Positions 41,547 through 50,107 of a DNA stretch of 64,000 bases are shown piece by piece. The stretch is from Streptomyces agglomeratus. GTDB lineage: Bacteria; Actinomycetota; Actinomycetes; Streptomycetales; Streptomycetaceae. The notes below the pieces were generated by a model. The model did no database searches. It worked only from the letters and a program-made list of their open reading frames with translations, and was not told the origin of the DNA. Both the position numbers and the translations under genes were made by a program. Location of the stretch: contig NZ_MEHJ01000001.1 in assembly GCF_001746415.1 (NCBI RefSeq), positions 868,001 through 932,000 of the forward strand, given 5' to 3'. Numbering within the stretch: the stretch's first letter is position 1; the number at the start of each line of letters is the position of its first letter.

Positions 41547-41870
41547 GTCGAAGAGGGCCCTTCAAGTCGGTACTGCGGTTTCTGGCGGCAGCCAGAACGG
41601 AGGACGAGTGTAGGTGGTGCTGGAGTGCCGGAGCAGGCCGCCCCGTGCCCGGCTCCGCGCCCCGCAGCCTACGGCGTGGCCGCCGCGCGCCTCATGGCAG
41701 GTACCGCACAGGGGCGTCTCGGGCCCCGGGGCCGACACGGGCGACCGGTCCGGGAAGTGCCGCCGCCCCGTGCCCGTACGGCCTCCGGCGTCCAGCCTTC
41801 GAACACCCCTCTACTAATTTCCAAGATGCGGAATATATTTTCCATTAATTGGGTCCGGGGGAGGAATCAC
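41547..41870. other. Gene-free region with AT-rich dyad before the MIP channel gene
   Basis: This 324-base stretch has no credible ORF. Its last ~55 bases switch from GC-rich to AT-rich. Within them GGAA (41830-41833) and TTCC (41840-41843) flank TATATT, and CCAA/TTGG sit at the ends of a 32-base block (41821-41852). This is a candidate operator/promoter for the channel gene that follows. Confidence 0.55.
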
Positions 41871-42626
41871 ATGGGTATCCACAGGGCACTGCCGCGCCGA
41901 GCGGCCGCTGAATTCGTGGGGACCGCGTCCCTGGTGACCGTCATCGTCGGTTCCGGCATCCAGGCCGCCGGCCTCAGTCAGGACGCCGGCGTCCAGCTCC
42001 TCGCCAACGCACTGGCGTCCGCGGTGGGGCTCGGCCTGCTGATCGTCCTGTTCGGCCCGGTGTCCGGGGCCCATCTCAATCCGGTGATCACCCTTTTCGT
42101 CTGGTGGTCGGAGCGGCGGTCCGGCGCCCGCTTCACCGGCCGCGAGGTCGGTCTCTACATCGCCGCTCAGCTCGCCGGGGCCGGTGCGGGAGGGCTGCTG
42201 GCCGAGACGATGTTCGGCCGGACGCCCGGCGTGTGGTCCACCCAGGTGCGGTCCGACGGACACCTGCTCCTCAGTGAGACGATCGCCACGGCCGGGCTCG
42301 TGGTGGTCGTGTACGGGCTGGAGCGCACGGGCCGCCCCCAACTGGCCCCGGTCGCGGTCGCGTCGTACATCGCCACGGCGATCTGGTTCACCTCGTCGGG
42401 CTCGTTCGCCAACCCCGCGGCGACGGCCGGCCGCGCGCTCACCGACTCCCTCACCGGCATCGCGCCGGCGTCGCTTCCCGGCTTCGTCGCCGCCCAGCTG
42501 CTCGGCGGGCTCCTCGGCGCCGGTCTCGCCACCGTCCTCTACGGGCCGCCCGCGTCCCGCGCAGCCGCCGAGCTCAACTCCCCCGGCCCGTCCGGGCGGA
42601 CAGTCCTCGGCTCAGGCAGTCGGTGA
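41871..42626 (+). CDS. MIP/aquaporin-family channel
   Basis: ATG behind GGGGGAGG. A 251-residue, six-helix channel. The two half-helix motifs are NPV (SGAHLNPVITLFVWW) and NPA (SSGSFANPAATAGRALTD). The first NPA is altered to NPV, as in a group of actinobacterial and arsenic-linked aquaglyceroporin relatives. It may pass water, small polyols or metalloids. No ars genes are adjacent. Its last 53 bases overlap the convergent arginase-family gene, and the upstream AT-rich dyad suggests specific regulation. Confidence 0.9.
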   Translation: MGIHRALPRRAAAEFVGTASLVTVIVGSGIQAAGLSQDAGVQLLANALASAVGLGLLIVLFGPVSGAHLNPVITLFVWWSERRSGARFTGREVGLYIAAQLAGAGAGGLLAETMFGRTPGVWSTQVRSDGHLLLSETIATAGLVVVVYGLERTGRPQLAPVAVASYIATAIWFTSSGSFANPAATAGRALTDSLTGIAPASLPGFVAAQLLGGLLGAGLATVLYGPPASRAAAELNSPGPSGRTVLGSGSR

Positions 42627-43470
42627 GGCGGACGGCGAGCGTCCCGCCGGGGTCGAGGCGGGGGTTGAAGATCGTGACGTCGAGCCCCCGGGCTCGTTCG
42701 TCGGCGAGCGCCGTGCGCAGCACGGTCTCCAGTTCCGGCCAGCTCAGCCCGCCGGGCAGGCGGTAGTCGACAGCCGGCATGACCGCGTCGTCGAGGACGT
42801 CCACGTCGAGGTGCACCCAGTATCCGGCGCTCTGCCCGGCGGTGAGCCCGTCGACCGCCCGGCGCGCCGCCGCTTCGGCGCCGGTCGCGCGTACGCCGTC
42901 CAGATCGATCGCGCACAGCTTCGGCGGCAGCGGCTGCATCCCCGCCCCCGCGGATTCGGCCGAGTCGCGGAAGCCGAAGGCTACGACGTCCTCGTCCTGT
43001 ATGAGCGGCCCGCGCCCTTCGAGGTCCGTCAGCGGCAGCGGCCCGCGTCCGGTGGCCAGGGCGAGCTCCATCGAGGCGGCCTCGCCGGCCGGTTCCGCCG
43101 ACGGCTGGTAGAAGTCGGTGTGTCCGTCGAGGAACAGCAGCCCGTAGCGCCCCCGGCGCCGCAGAGCCAGGAGACTGCCCAGCAGGATGCTGCAATCACC
43201 GCCGAGGACCACGGGAAAGCAACCACGCCCGAGGACTCCGCCGACCCTGTCGGCCAGTTGTACGGAGTACCGCGCGATCGCGAGCGGGTTGAGGATTCCG
43301 GTCTCGGCGTCCCGCCTCGGGTCGTACGCCGGCGGTTCGACCCGGCCTGCCCACACCGCGCCGAGGGCCGCCAGCAGGCCGGCGTCGAGCAGAGCGGCCG
43401 GCGAGTCCTGTACGCCGGAAGGGCGCAGCCCGAGTACGGACGGCGCTTCTACGACGGCTGCCTGCTGCAC
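42574..43470 (-). CDS. Arginase/agmatinase-family protein with altered first metal motif
   Basis: A 298-residue ureohydrolase-fold protein. Metal-binding motifs are GGDCS (90-94), FLDGHTD (113-119; Asp115, His117, Asp119) and HLDVDVLDD (Asp222, Asp224). In arginases the first motif is GGDHS, where His binds one Mn; here it is Cys93. The other five ligands are kept, so metal binding is likely but may be changed. Expected chemistry is hydrolysis of a guanidino or formimino compound to urea or formamide. The arginine-loop signature is unclear, so arginine may not be the substrate. It overlaps the MIP gene by 53 bases tail to tail. Confidence 0.85.
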   Translation of the reverse strand: MQQAAVVEAPSVLGLRPSGVQDSPAALLDAGLLAALGAVWAGRVEPPAYDPRRDAETGILNPLAIARYSVQLADRVGGVLGRGCFPVVLGGDCSILLGSLLALRRRGRYGLLFLDGHTDFYQPSAEPAGEAASMELALATGRGPLPLTDLEGRGPLIQDEDVVAFGFRDSAESAGAGMQPLPPKLCAIDLDGVRATGAEAAARRAVDGLTAGQSAGYWVHLDVDVLDDAVMPAVDYRLPGGLSWPELETVLRTALADERARGLDVTIFNPRLDPGGTLAVRLTDCLSRGLSARTGRGS

Positions 43471-43537
43471 CTGGCACCCCCTCGCCGGCGGGGCGGCCGC
43501 GCACGCGCGGAGTCGGTCCGGCCGCGTACGCGCGGAG

Positions 43538-44920
43538 TCAGTACTGTTCCGCCGGCTCGATGTTCTGGTTGACGTGGAAGAAATTGTGCGGGTCGTAGGT
43601 CCGCTTGATCTCCGCCAGCCGGTCGTAGTGGCCGCGGTAGGCGGCCCTGACCCGGTCCTGGCTCTCGGCGTCCATGAAGTTCACGTAGGCGGCGCCCATG
43701 GAGTGCGGCCGCAGTTCCTCCCAGTAGTCGACGCACCACTGCTTGACGGCCCGCGCGTTGGCGGGGTCGGGGTCCACGCCGGCGATGACAGCGGACCAGA
43801 CAGCGTCCCGGTAGCTCCACGCGGTGTCGTCCGGGGCGACGCGGCCCGCGGCGCCGTCCACCGGGTAGAGGTGCATGAGCGACAGCTCGGTGGGGAGATT
43901 CTCGGCGTACTTGGCGTGCACGTCGATGGCCTCGTCCGTGATCCGGTCGAAGAAGTGCCCGCGCCAGTACCACTGGAGGCCGGCGGGGATCAGCGTGTCG
44001 AACATGCTCTGCAAGGCGGGGTAGGGCATCGGCGTCGTGAAGTGGAAGGCTGGCGGGCCGGCTTCGTTCACCACCGTCAGCGTCTCGTCGAGGCGCTGCG
44101 GGTCCCCCGTCCAGCACCACACGACTCCCCACATCTTCCGGCCGTGGATCTCCTCCGGGAAGGGCGGACCGGGCGGGATGGTGAACAGGGCGCAGAAGCC
44201 GTTCAGGTCGTCGGGCGCCCGCGGCAGGAATTCGCGGTACCACCGCAGCACTTCGCGGCCGCTGTCCACCGGCCACACGGTCATCCCGACGCCCACGCTG
44301 CCCACCGGATGCAGCCGGAAGTCGAAGGAGGTGACGATGCCGAAGTTGCCGCCGCCGCCGCGCAGACCCCAGAAGAGGTCGGGGTTCTCGGTCTCGCTCG
44401 CGGTGACAAAACCGCCGTCGGCGAGTACGACGTCGGCCGACAGCAGGTTGTCGACCGTGAGTCCGTACTTGCGGGTGAGATAACCGTGGCCGCCGCCGAG
44501 CGTGAGGCCGCCGAGGCCCGTCGTGGACATGACGCCGGCGGGAGTGGCGAGGCCGAATCCGTGGGCGGCGTGGTCGAGGTCCCCGAGCAGACTGCCGCCG
44601 CCCGCCCGCGCGGTCCGCGCGGCAGGGTCGACGCGCACCCAGCGCATGGGCGACAGGTCGATGGTGACGCCGTCCTCCACCAGGCCCAGGCCGGGGCCGC
44701 TGTGCCCACCGCCCCGGACGGCGACTTCGAGGCCGTTGTCGCGGATGAAGTCGACCGCCGCCATGACGTCCGCCGCGTCCGCGCACCGCACGAGGGCGGC
44801 TGGACGCCGGTCGATCATGGCGTTGTAGATCGCGCGGCTCCGGTCGTACTCCGGATCCTGGGGGCCAATGACCGGGCCGCGCAGCGCGGTCCGCATCGCG
44901 TCCAGCGTTCTGCCGTCCAT
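43538..44920 (-). CDS. BBE-like FAD-dependent oxidase (PCMH type)
   Basis: ATG at 44920 lies behind GAGGAG. The 460-residue protein has the PCMH FAD domain (AALVRCADAADVMAAVDFIR, EVAVRGGGHSGPGLGLVEDG) with the His of GGGHS able to link covalently to FAD. The second, Cys anchor of bicovalent enzymes is absent (GVMSTTGLGG). The C-terminal berberine-bridge motif YDPHNFFHVNQNI is present. Such enzymes oxidise sugars, aromatic alcohols or antibiotic precursors with O2. No signal peptide, so cytoplasmic. It is followed after 67 bases by the arginase-family gene in the same direction and could be cotranscribed with it. Confidence 0.91.
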   Translation of the reverse strand: MDGRTLDAMRTALRGPVIGPQDPEYDRSRAIYNAMIDRRPAALVRCADAADVMAAVDFIRDNGLEVAVRGGGHSGPGLGLVEDGVTIDLSPMRWVRVDPAARTARAGGGSLLGDLDHAAHGFGLATPAGVMSTTGLGGLTLGGGHGYLTRKYGLTVDNLLSADVVLADGGFVTASETENPDLFWGLRGGGGNFGIVTSFDFRLHPVGSVGVGMTVWPVDSGREVLRWYREFLPRAPDDLNGFCALFTIPPGPPFPEEIHGRKMWGVVWCWTGDPQRLDETLTVVNEAGPPAFHFTTPMPYPALQSMFDTLIPAGLQWYWRGHFFDRITDEAIDVHAKYAENLPTELSLMHLYPVDGAAGRVAPDDTAWSYRDAVWSAVIAGVDPDPANARAVKQWCVDYWEELRPHSMGAAYVNFMDAESQDRVRAAYRGHYDRLAEIKRTYDPHNFFHVNQNIEPAEQY

Positions 44921-45121
44921 GACCATCTCCTCGCGAGACGCGGCACCGCCCGACACCTCCGGCCGCTGCTCGGGCCGGCCGCCGTGGAACGGTGGTCGCC
45001 GGCGCCCCGGCACCCCCTCAGCCGCACCCCGGGCGGCACGCGCACCGGAAGGCTGACGTCTCCAGCATCCCGCCGGTCCGAGCCCCCCGCAATCGAAGCT
45101 GGGCGATCGGCGGGAGCGCTG

Positions 45122-45325
45122 TCAGTGGGGGAGTTCGCCCGCCGTCTTCTCCAGGCGGAGCAGGTCGTGGGGGCTGAGCCCGGACACCTCGCAGACGGCG
45201 TCCACGGGTGCGCCCTCGCGCACCGCGCCGACGGCTTCCGTCTCCACATCGGCGCGCGCGGCGTCGATCGCGGCTTCGGCTTCACGCAGGCGGTTGACGG
45301 CCAGTTCCAGGGAGGCGAGGTCCAT
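45122..45325 (-). CDS. Small helical protein (67 aa)
   Basis: Starts MDLASLELAVNRLREAEAAI, DAARADVETEAVGAVREGAP, VDAVCEVSGLSPHDLLRLEK. The second half looks like a minimal helix-turn-helix (VREGAPVDAVCEVSGLSPHDLLRL), similar to small coiled-coil plus HTH proteins of streptomycetes that are predicted to bind DNA. GGGAG lies upstream at long spacing. Function unknown; it could regulate the neighbouring oxygenase gene, which diverges from it. Confidence 0.68.
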   Translation of the reverse strand: MDLASLELAVNRLREAEAAIDAARADVETEAVGAVREGAPVDAVCEVSGLSPHDLLRLEKTAGELPH

Positions 45326-45478
45326 GGCCGGATGCTCCCACACCACTTCGTGCCGGTGCACCCCGCCCCGGAGGTCAGGTGCGGACGCGGCCCGGGATGC
45401 GGGCCGTCACCGGGCGCCCGACCATGGAATCCGGAGCGCCGCAGGGCGCGAGACCGCCGAAGTGGACGGACGTTGTCA

Positions 45479-46249
45479 ATGGCTGACCTGGACCACGGCA
45501 CCACCACCGCCGCCGACCCCGACCCGGTCCGCACTGCCGCCGCCTCGGTCGAGGCCGCACAGCGGGACCTGACCGCGACCGGAGTGCATCTGATGCCGCC
45601 GGACGCCGTGGCGGCGTGCACGGGAACGGACCGGCGGGCATGGGAGCGCTTCACCGCCCACTGGGAGAATCTGTCTCCCGACAGATACGCGGCGGAGAGC
45701 GGCACGTGCCGGCTGCGTCGCTACGGACACTTCTCCCTCACGGCGGCCACGGGTGAACTGGCACTCCTGCCGCACGTCCCGTTCCTACAGCCTCAGGACA
45801 CCAACCCGCTCTATGCCCAGGTCGACCGTCACTTCGACCCGCTCACCGACGCCTTCTCGGCCGACCCCATTCTGCGGTCCGTGATCGGGCTGCTCGGGAA
45901 ACTCGCGGCGTGCCTGGAGCGGTCGGCGCGGTGGAGCGTGAAGGTGCATCCCTTCCGTGTCGTCGGCGTGGGCGACGGGACGAGCGAACCCACGCCCGAA
46001 GGACTGCACCGGGACGGCGTCACGCTCGTCTCCTCGCTCCTCATCGGCCGGCGCAACGCCGACGGCGGCGAGAGCTCGGTGTTCGACCCGGACGGCAAGC
46101 AGGTGCTGACGACGACGCTGAGCGAACCGGCCGCCCTGCTCCTCGGCGACGACCGCCGCACCCTGCACCAGGTCTCGCCGATCCGCCCCGTCGACGCCGG
46201 CCGGCTCGCGTACCGGGACGTACTGGTGACCACACTCACGGCCTGCTGA
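45479..46249 (+). CDS. 2-oxoglutarate/Fe(II) dioxygenase, amino acid hydroxylase type
   Basis: A 256-residue protein of the 2OG-Fe_Oxy_2 family (L-isoleucine/leucine/methionine hydroxylase relatives). The jelly-roll facial triad is His177-x-Asp179 (EGLHRDGVTLVSSLLIGRRN) and His230 (RRTLHQVSP), with Arg246 in AYRDVLV for 2-oxoglutarate. The motif GGESSVFDPDG is typical of the group. It would hydroxylate a free aliphatic amino acid while converting 2-oxoglutarate to succinate and CO2. No NRPS or other biosynthetic genes flank it. It may feed a scattered specialised pathway or act in catabolism. Confidence 0.87.
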   Translation: MADLDHGTTTAADPDPVRTAAASVEAAQRDLTATGVHLMPPDAVAACTGTDRRAWERFTAHWENLSPDRYAAESGTCRLRRYGHFSLTAATGELALLPHVPFLQPQDTNPLYAQVDRHFDPLTDAFSADPILRSVIGLLGKLAACLERSARWSVKVHPFRVVGVGDGTSEPTPEGLHRDGVTLVSSLLIGRRNADGGESSVFDPDGKQVLTTTLSEPAALLLGDDRRTLHQVSPIRPVDAGRLAYRDVLVTTLTAC

Positions 46250-46282
46250 AGCGGCCCGCTCGCCTCCGTTCCGGCGGCGTCC

Positions 46283-47479
46283 TCAGCGCACAGGGGGCCA
46301 CCGCCCGGCTGCGGTCGCCGCCACCAACTCGTCCACGACCGCGCCGGGACCACCGCCCGCGGCGGCTGCGGCGCGCTGGCGCCGCGCGCCGCACCCCCGT
46401 TCGGTCAGGCGTCGCAGAAACGCCGTCACCTCGCCCGTATCCCCGTACGCGTCCAGAGCGGGACGCACGTACTCCACGAGCCGCTCCGCCTGCACCGGGG
46501 CGGGCAGGATCTGCCCGCTCAGGGCGTCGACGCCCGCGCCGGACCAGCCGTCCCGCGCCGCGCGCCAGTACGCGGCGCGCAGCAGTTCGGCCTCCGTACG
46601 GGGGCCCGGATCGCCGCCTACGGCCTTGTCCCGCGCCGTCACCACCAGCGCCCTGACCAGCACTGTGAGAGCCACCGTGTCGTCGATGTCGGGCAGTACG
46701 TCCATGGTGCGGATCTCCAGCGTCGGCAGCCGCGGGTTGAGCCGCACGTCCCAGAACGGCATGCCCGCCTCCAGCATCGCCTCCGACGCCGCCATCGCCT
46801 CGGCGAGCCGCTGGTGCTCCGCCAGGGACGCGGCGTACGGGGGCGGTCCCAGACACGGGAACGCGCTCCGCATCACGGCCCGCCAGCTCGCGTATCCGGT
46901 GTCGCGTCCCTGGTGGAAGGGCGAGTTGGCGCTCATCGCCACCAGGAGCGGCAGCCACGGCCGCAGGTGATTGGTGACCAGGACGGCCACCTCCCGGTCC
47001 GGCAGGTGCACATGCGCGTGAAAGGCGCTGATGGCGAAGTCGTCGAGCAGGGCGCGGTACTGGTCCGCGCCGGCCCGGTAGCGCGGATGGTCACCGATGC
47101 CGGCCGGAACCCCGCCTCCCACGACGGGCGTACCGGAAGCGCACAGGCGAAGCCCCTCCTCGCGCGCGGCCGCCACGGCCGCGGCGCGCACCCGGGTGAG
47201 CTCCTTGCGCAGTTCCCCGGGGCCGGCGCACGGGGGCGTCTTGCCCTCGATCTGGTACTGGGTGAACTCGCCGGAGACCAGGTCGCCCAGGACCGCCGAG
47301 GCGCGCGTCACGACTCTGGCGCCCGCCGGGTCCATCCTGTGCGTCCCCGGGTGGATGAGAAAGTACTCCTCCTCGACTCCGACCGTGGGCGGCGCCTGCG
47401 CGCCGGATGCCGCACGGCCCGGTCCCCGGTGGTGACCCTGGTCCTGGTCCTGGTCCTGGTCCTCGTCCTGAGTGTTCAC
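46283..47479 (-). CDS. YbdK-type carboxylate-amine (glutamate-cysteine) ligase
   Basis: A 398-residue GCS2-fold ATP-dependent ligase: TVGVEEEYFLIHPGTHRM, EFTQYQIEGKTPPCAGPGEL, FAISAFHAHVHLPDREVAV, PWLPLLVAMSANSPFHQGRD and LPTLEIRTMDVLPDIDD are all family motifs. YbdK proteins have weak gamma-glutamylcysteine synthetase activity; in streptomycetes, which use mycothiol, the natural substrates are unknown. The start (GTG 47479) has a poor ribosome site. The N-terminal tail NTQDEDQDQDQDQG is encoded by a hexanucleotide repeat. It converges on the dioxygenase gene. Confidence 0.88.
   Translation of the reverse strand: MNTQDEDQDQDQDQGHHRGPGRAASGAQAPPTVGVEEEYFLIHPGTHRMDPAGARVVTRASAVLGDLVSGEFTQYQIEGKTPPCAGPGELRKELTRVRAAAVAAAREEGLRLCASGTPVVGGGVPAGIGDHPRYRAGADQYRALLDDFAISAFHAHVHLPDREVAVLVTNHLRPWLPLLVAMSANSPFHQGRDTGYASWRAVMRSAFPCLGPPPYAASLAEHQRLAEAMAASEAMLEAGMPFWDVRLNPRLPTLEIRTMDVLPDIDDTVALTVLVRALVVTARDKAVGGDPGPRTEAELLRAAYWRAARDGWSGAGVDALSGQILPAPVQAERLVEYVRPALDAYGDTGEVTAFLRRLTERGCGARRQRAAAAAGGGPGAVVDELVAATAAGRWPPVR
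47437..47466. repeat. Hexanucleotide microsatellite in the ligase gene
   Basis: Four perfect copies of CCTGGT (47437-47460) and one degenerate copy (47461-47466) encode the alternating Gln-Asp tail of the YbdK-type ligase. A period of six keeps the frame, so copy-number change would alter only tail length. Confidence 0.85.
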
Positions 47480-47666
47480 CGCATCAGCATCACGCGGTGC
47501 GACGGGTCTGTCGCCCCGTACACGCCGCGCCCTCGTGTCGGACGAGGCCCTCGCCCTGCTCAACAGAGAACTGGACCCTGGTTGACCCACCGGACGCTGT
47601 CGACGAAAGGGGCCTTCGGGTCGCTCCCATGGGGGTACGGGCTGTGCCTCAGTGCCCGGGCAACTG

Positions 47667-47719
47667 ACCGGCCGGTGGCCTCGCGCGCGCCTGGGGCGCG
47701 GGGGCAGCCACCGGCCGGT
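47667..47719. terminator. Inverted repeat after the DUF6381 gene
   Basis: ACCGGCCGGTGGC (47667-47679) pairs perfectly with GCCACCGGCCGGT (47707-47719) across a 27-base GC-rich loop, 20 bases downstream of the leftward DUF6381 gene. The remainder of 47480-47738 holds no gene. Confidence 0.6.
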
Positions 47720-47738
47720 GTCATGCGCAGGGGCGGGG

Positions 47739-47930
47739 TTACTGCGGGGGGTAGATGTCCCCGCCGCCCATGCTGCTCGCCTGCTCGCTCTGGTCCCTGA
47801 GGCGGCGGGCCTTCTCCTCGAGCCGCTTGCGCTGCTCCGGGTCAGCGGCACGTTCCGCGGCCTGCTCCATCTCCCGCGCCATCTGGCGCAGTTCCCGGGC
47901 ACGGCCGCCGGACTCACCTGCAACGCTCAT
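47739..47930 (-). CDS. Small helical protein, DUF6381 family (63 aa)
   Basis: ATG behind GAGGAG with good spacing. The sequence MSVAGESGGRARELRQMARE, MEQAAERAADPEQRKRLEEK, ARRLRDQSEQASSMGGGDIY is a charged coiled-coil-forming peptide ending in DIYPPQ, the conserved end of DUF6381 proteins. Function unknown, cytoplasmic; such proteins are abundant in some streptomycetes under stress. Confidence 0.88.
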   Translation of the reverse strand: MSVAGESGGRARELRQMAREMEQAAERAADPEQRKRLEEKARRLRDQSEQASSMGGGDIYPPQ

Positions 47931-48139
47931 GATCACTCCTCGGGTGACAGGACAGAGCGGGCGCAATCAGAGAAACAGGCCCGGCGCTCCCGCGCATGCC
48001 GAACGATCACCCACCGCTATCCACCCAGGCCAGAGCCTCCGCCCGCGGCGGGGCAGGGCCGGCCGACGGCCGTGCCGGCGCCCGGAAACCGCCGGGCGGC
48101 ATACCTGCCCGTGGTGGCCGGCGCGCCTACGGTGGTGTC

Positions 48140-48655
48140 GTGCGCCTGCTGCTGATGTCCGACACCCATCTGCCCAAACGTGCCAGGGAACTGCCCGCCG
48201 AGCTCCTCGGGCGGGTGCGGGAGGCCGACGCCGTGATCCACGCGGGCGACTGGGTGGACGGGGCGACACTGGACCTCCTCGAAGCACGCTCGCGGCTCCT
48301 CATCGGCGTGTACGGGAACAACGACGGCCCGGACCTGCGCGCACGGCTGCCCGAAGTGGCGCGGGCCGAGCTCGGCGGCGTGCGCTTGGGAGTCGTACAC
48401 GAGACCGGAGCGGCTCAGGGGCGGGAGCGCAGGTGCGCCGAGCGCTTCCCCGATCTGGACTTGCTGGTGTTCGGCCACAGTCACATTCCGTGGGACAGCA
48501 CCGCTCCCGGCGGACTGCGCCTGCTGAACCCGGGCTCGCCGACCGACCGGCGGCGCCAGCCCTCCTGCACCTACATGACCGCCGTCGCGGCGGAGGGGCG
48601 GCTGGGCGAGGTCCGCCTGCACAGCCTCCCGCCGCGCGTTCCGTCCCGCCGCTGA
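48140..48655 (+). CDS. YfcE/MJ0936-type metallophosphoesterase
   Basis: A 171-residue calcineurin-fold enzyme. Metal-site motifs run in order: MSDTHLPKR (DxH), AVIHAGDWVDG (GDxxD), VYGNNDGPD (GNxD), VVHETG, LLVFGHSHIPW (GHSH) and LLNPGSPTDRR. The small YfcE/MJ0936 phosphodiesterases hydrolyse phosphodiester model substrates with Mn or Ni; the natural role is unknown. GTG start, weak ribosome site. Cytoplasmic, transcribed alone. Confidence 0.91.
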   Translation: MRLLLMSDTHLPKRARELPAELLGRVREADAVIHAGDWVDGATLDLLEARSRLLIGVYGNNDGPDLRARLPEVARAELGGVRLGVVHETGAAQGRERRCAERFPDLDLLVFGHSHIPWDSTAPGGLRLLNPGSPTDRRRQPSCTYMTAVAAEGRLGEVRLHSLPPRVPSRR

Positions 48656-48875
48656 TTTCCGGCCCGTAGGTCACGGCCCTGCGCCGGGGGCGGGGCGGCC
48701 GTACGGTCACGGCGTCCGGCACGCGGATGTGGGGCGCCATTCGGTCCGGTCCCGCACGGAGGCGTGGCGCTCACAGACGCGGACGCCTTCCGTCGTTATG
48801 TTCCATCCGGACAGGCGCGGGAGGATCCCGCGTGCCCCTGGGTCCTCACGAACGCCGCACCGGACGAGAGACGCG

Positions 48876-50093
48876 ATGAGACTTCGTGCCCCTGCCAGCA
48901 GGCGATTTGCCTTCCTGCTGGCCCTGGTCGCCGGGCTGGCGGCAACCCCCGCATCGGCCCCCGCGGCGTACGACCGCGCGACCGACCGCGAGGCGGCTCA
49001 CGGCCACGCACCACCGTGTCCGGCGTCAGTGCCGTACACATCGGGTGAGTACGGCTACACCACCTTCCGCATTCCGGCCGCGCTCCAGGTACCCGGCGGT
49101 GCGCTGCTCGCCTTCGCCGAGGGGCGCCGCGACTCCGCCGCGGACGACGGTGACATCGATCTGGTCCTGCGGCGTTCGTTCGACGGCGGATGCACGTGGC
49201 AGCCGCTCCAACTGGTCGCGGACGCCGGGAAGGACACGGTGGGCAATCCGGTGCCGGTCGTCGATCCCCGCAGCGGAGACATCGTGCTGGTGACGTGCCG
49301 GACCATCGGGGGCGCCACGAAGCGGCAGGTGACGTCGGGGAAGGTGGCCGCCTCGGTCCGCCGTGTGTACGTCCAGCGCAGCGCGGACGGCGGTGCCACG
49401 TGGTCACCGCAGCGGGACATCACCGACGCGGTGAAGCCCCCCGACTGGCGTTGGTACGCCGTCGGCCCCGGCCACGGTGCGGCCCTGCGGCAGGGGCCGC
49501 ACCGCGGCCGGCTGCTGGTGCCCGCGAACCACAGCGCCGGGAAGACCGGACGCAGCGGCGCGCACTCCCTCTACAGCGACGACGGCGGCCACACCTGGCG
49601 GATCGGGTACGTGAGCCGATCGGCCGGCGGCCCTCTCGCGCTCAACGAGAGCACCCTGACCGAACTTCCGGACGGCACCGTCTACATCAATGCCCGTGAC
49701 CACGACCGCACTGCCGACGGCACCCGCGCGGACGCCTACAGCGCCGACGGCGGCCTGACACTGTCCGTCCCCTTCCGGCCGCAGCCCCACCTGACGGGCC
49801 CGACGGTCCAGGGCAGCGTGCTGCACGTCCTGGGCCCGCCGTGGAGGTCACCGCTGCTGTACTCCGGTCCGTCCGACCCGGACAGACGCCTCCGGATGCA
49901 GGTGCGTACCAGCGACGACGGCGGGCGTTCGTGGCGGCCGGTCTTGTCCGTGTCGCAAGACCCGGCCGGGTACTCGGACTTGGTTCAGACGGGCGTGGGC
50001 AGGGTGGGGCTGCTGTACGAGACCGGACCGCGCTCCAGCCACCACACCATCCGCTTCACGCCTCTGCCGCCGGACGCGCTGTCCTCCTGGTGA
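48876..50093 (+). CDS. Secreted exo-sialidase (neuraminidase)
   Basis: A 405-residue preprotein with a signal peptide (ASRRFAFLLALVAGLAATPA). The six-bladed sialidase propeller shows the FRIP-type motif TTFRIPAAL and four Asp boxes (SFDGGCTW, SADGGATW, SDDGGHTW, SDDGGRSW). Catalytic residues expected for the family are visible as EGRRD (Arg/Asp region), NESTLTELPDGTVYINARD (Glu/Arg) and SPLLYSGPSD. The enzyme should release terminal sialic acid, or KDN/Kdo-like sugars, outside the cell. No sialic acid uptake genes are adjacent. The start follows GAGAG. Confidence 0.9.
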   Translation: MRLRAPASRRFAFLLALVAGLAATPASAPAAYDRATDREAAHGHAPPCPASVPYTSGEYGYTTFRIPAALQVPGGALLAFAEGRRDSAADDGDIDLVLRRSFDGGCTWQPLQLVADAGKDTVGNPVPVVDPRSGDIVLVTCRTIGGATKRQVTSGKVAASVRRVYVQRSADGGATWSPQRDITDAVKPPDWRWYAVGPGHGAALRQGPHRGRLLVPANHSAGKTGRSGAHSLYSDDGGHTWRIGYVSRSAGGPLALNESTLTELPDGTVYINARDHDRTADGTRADAYSADGGLTLSVPFRPQPHLTGPTVQGSVLHVLGPPWRSPLLYSGPSDPDRRLRMQVRTSDDGGRSWRPVLSVSQDPAGYSDLVQTGVGRVGLLYETGPRSSHHTIRFTPLPPDALSSW

Positions 50094-50107
50094 CGTCGGC
50101 GCACGGC

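Noticed and set aside
43187..46249. 1020-codon plus-strand frame
   Set aside because: Only its last 256 codons (from 45479) are a real gene; the rest is antisense to the arginase-family and BBE-like genes.
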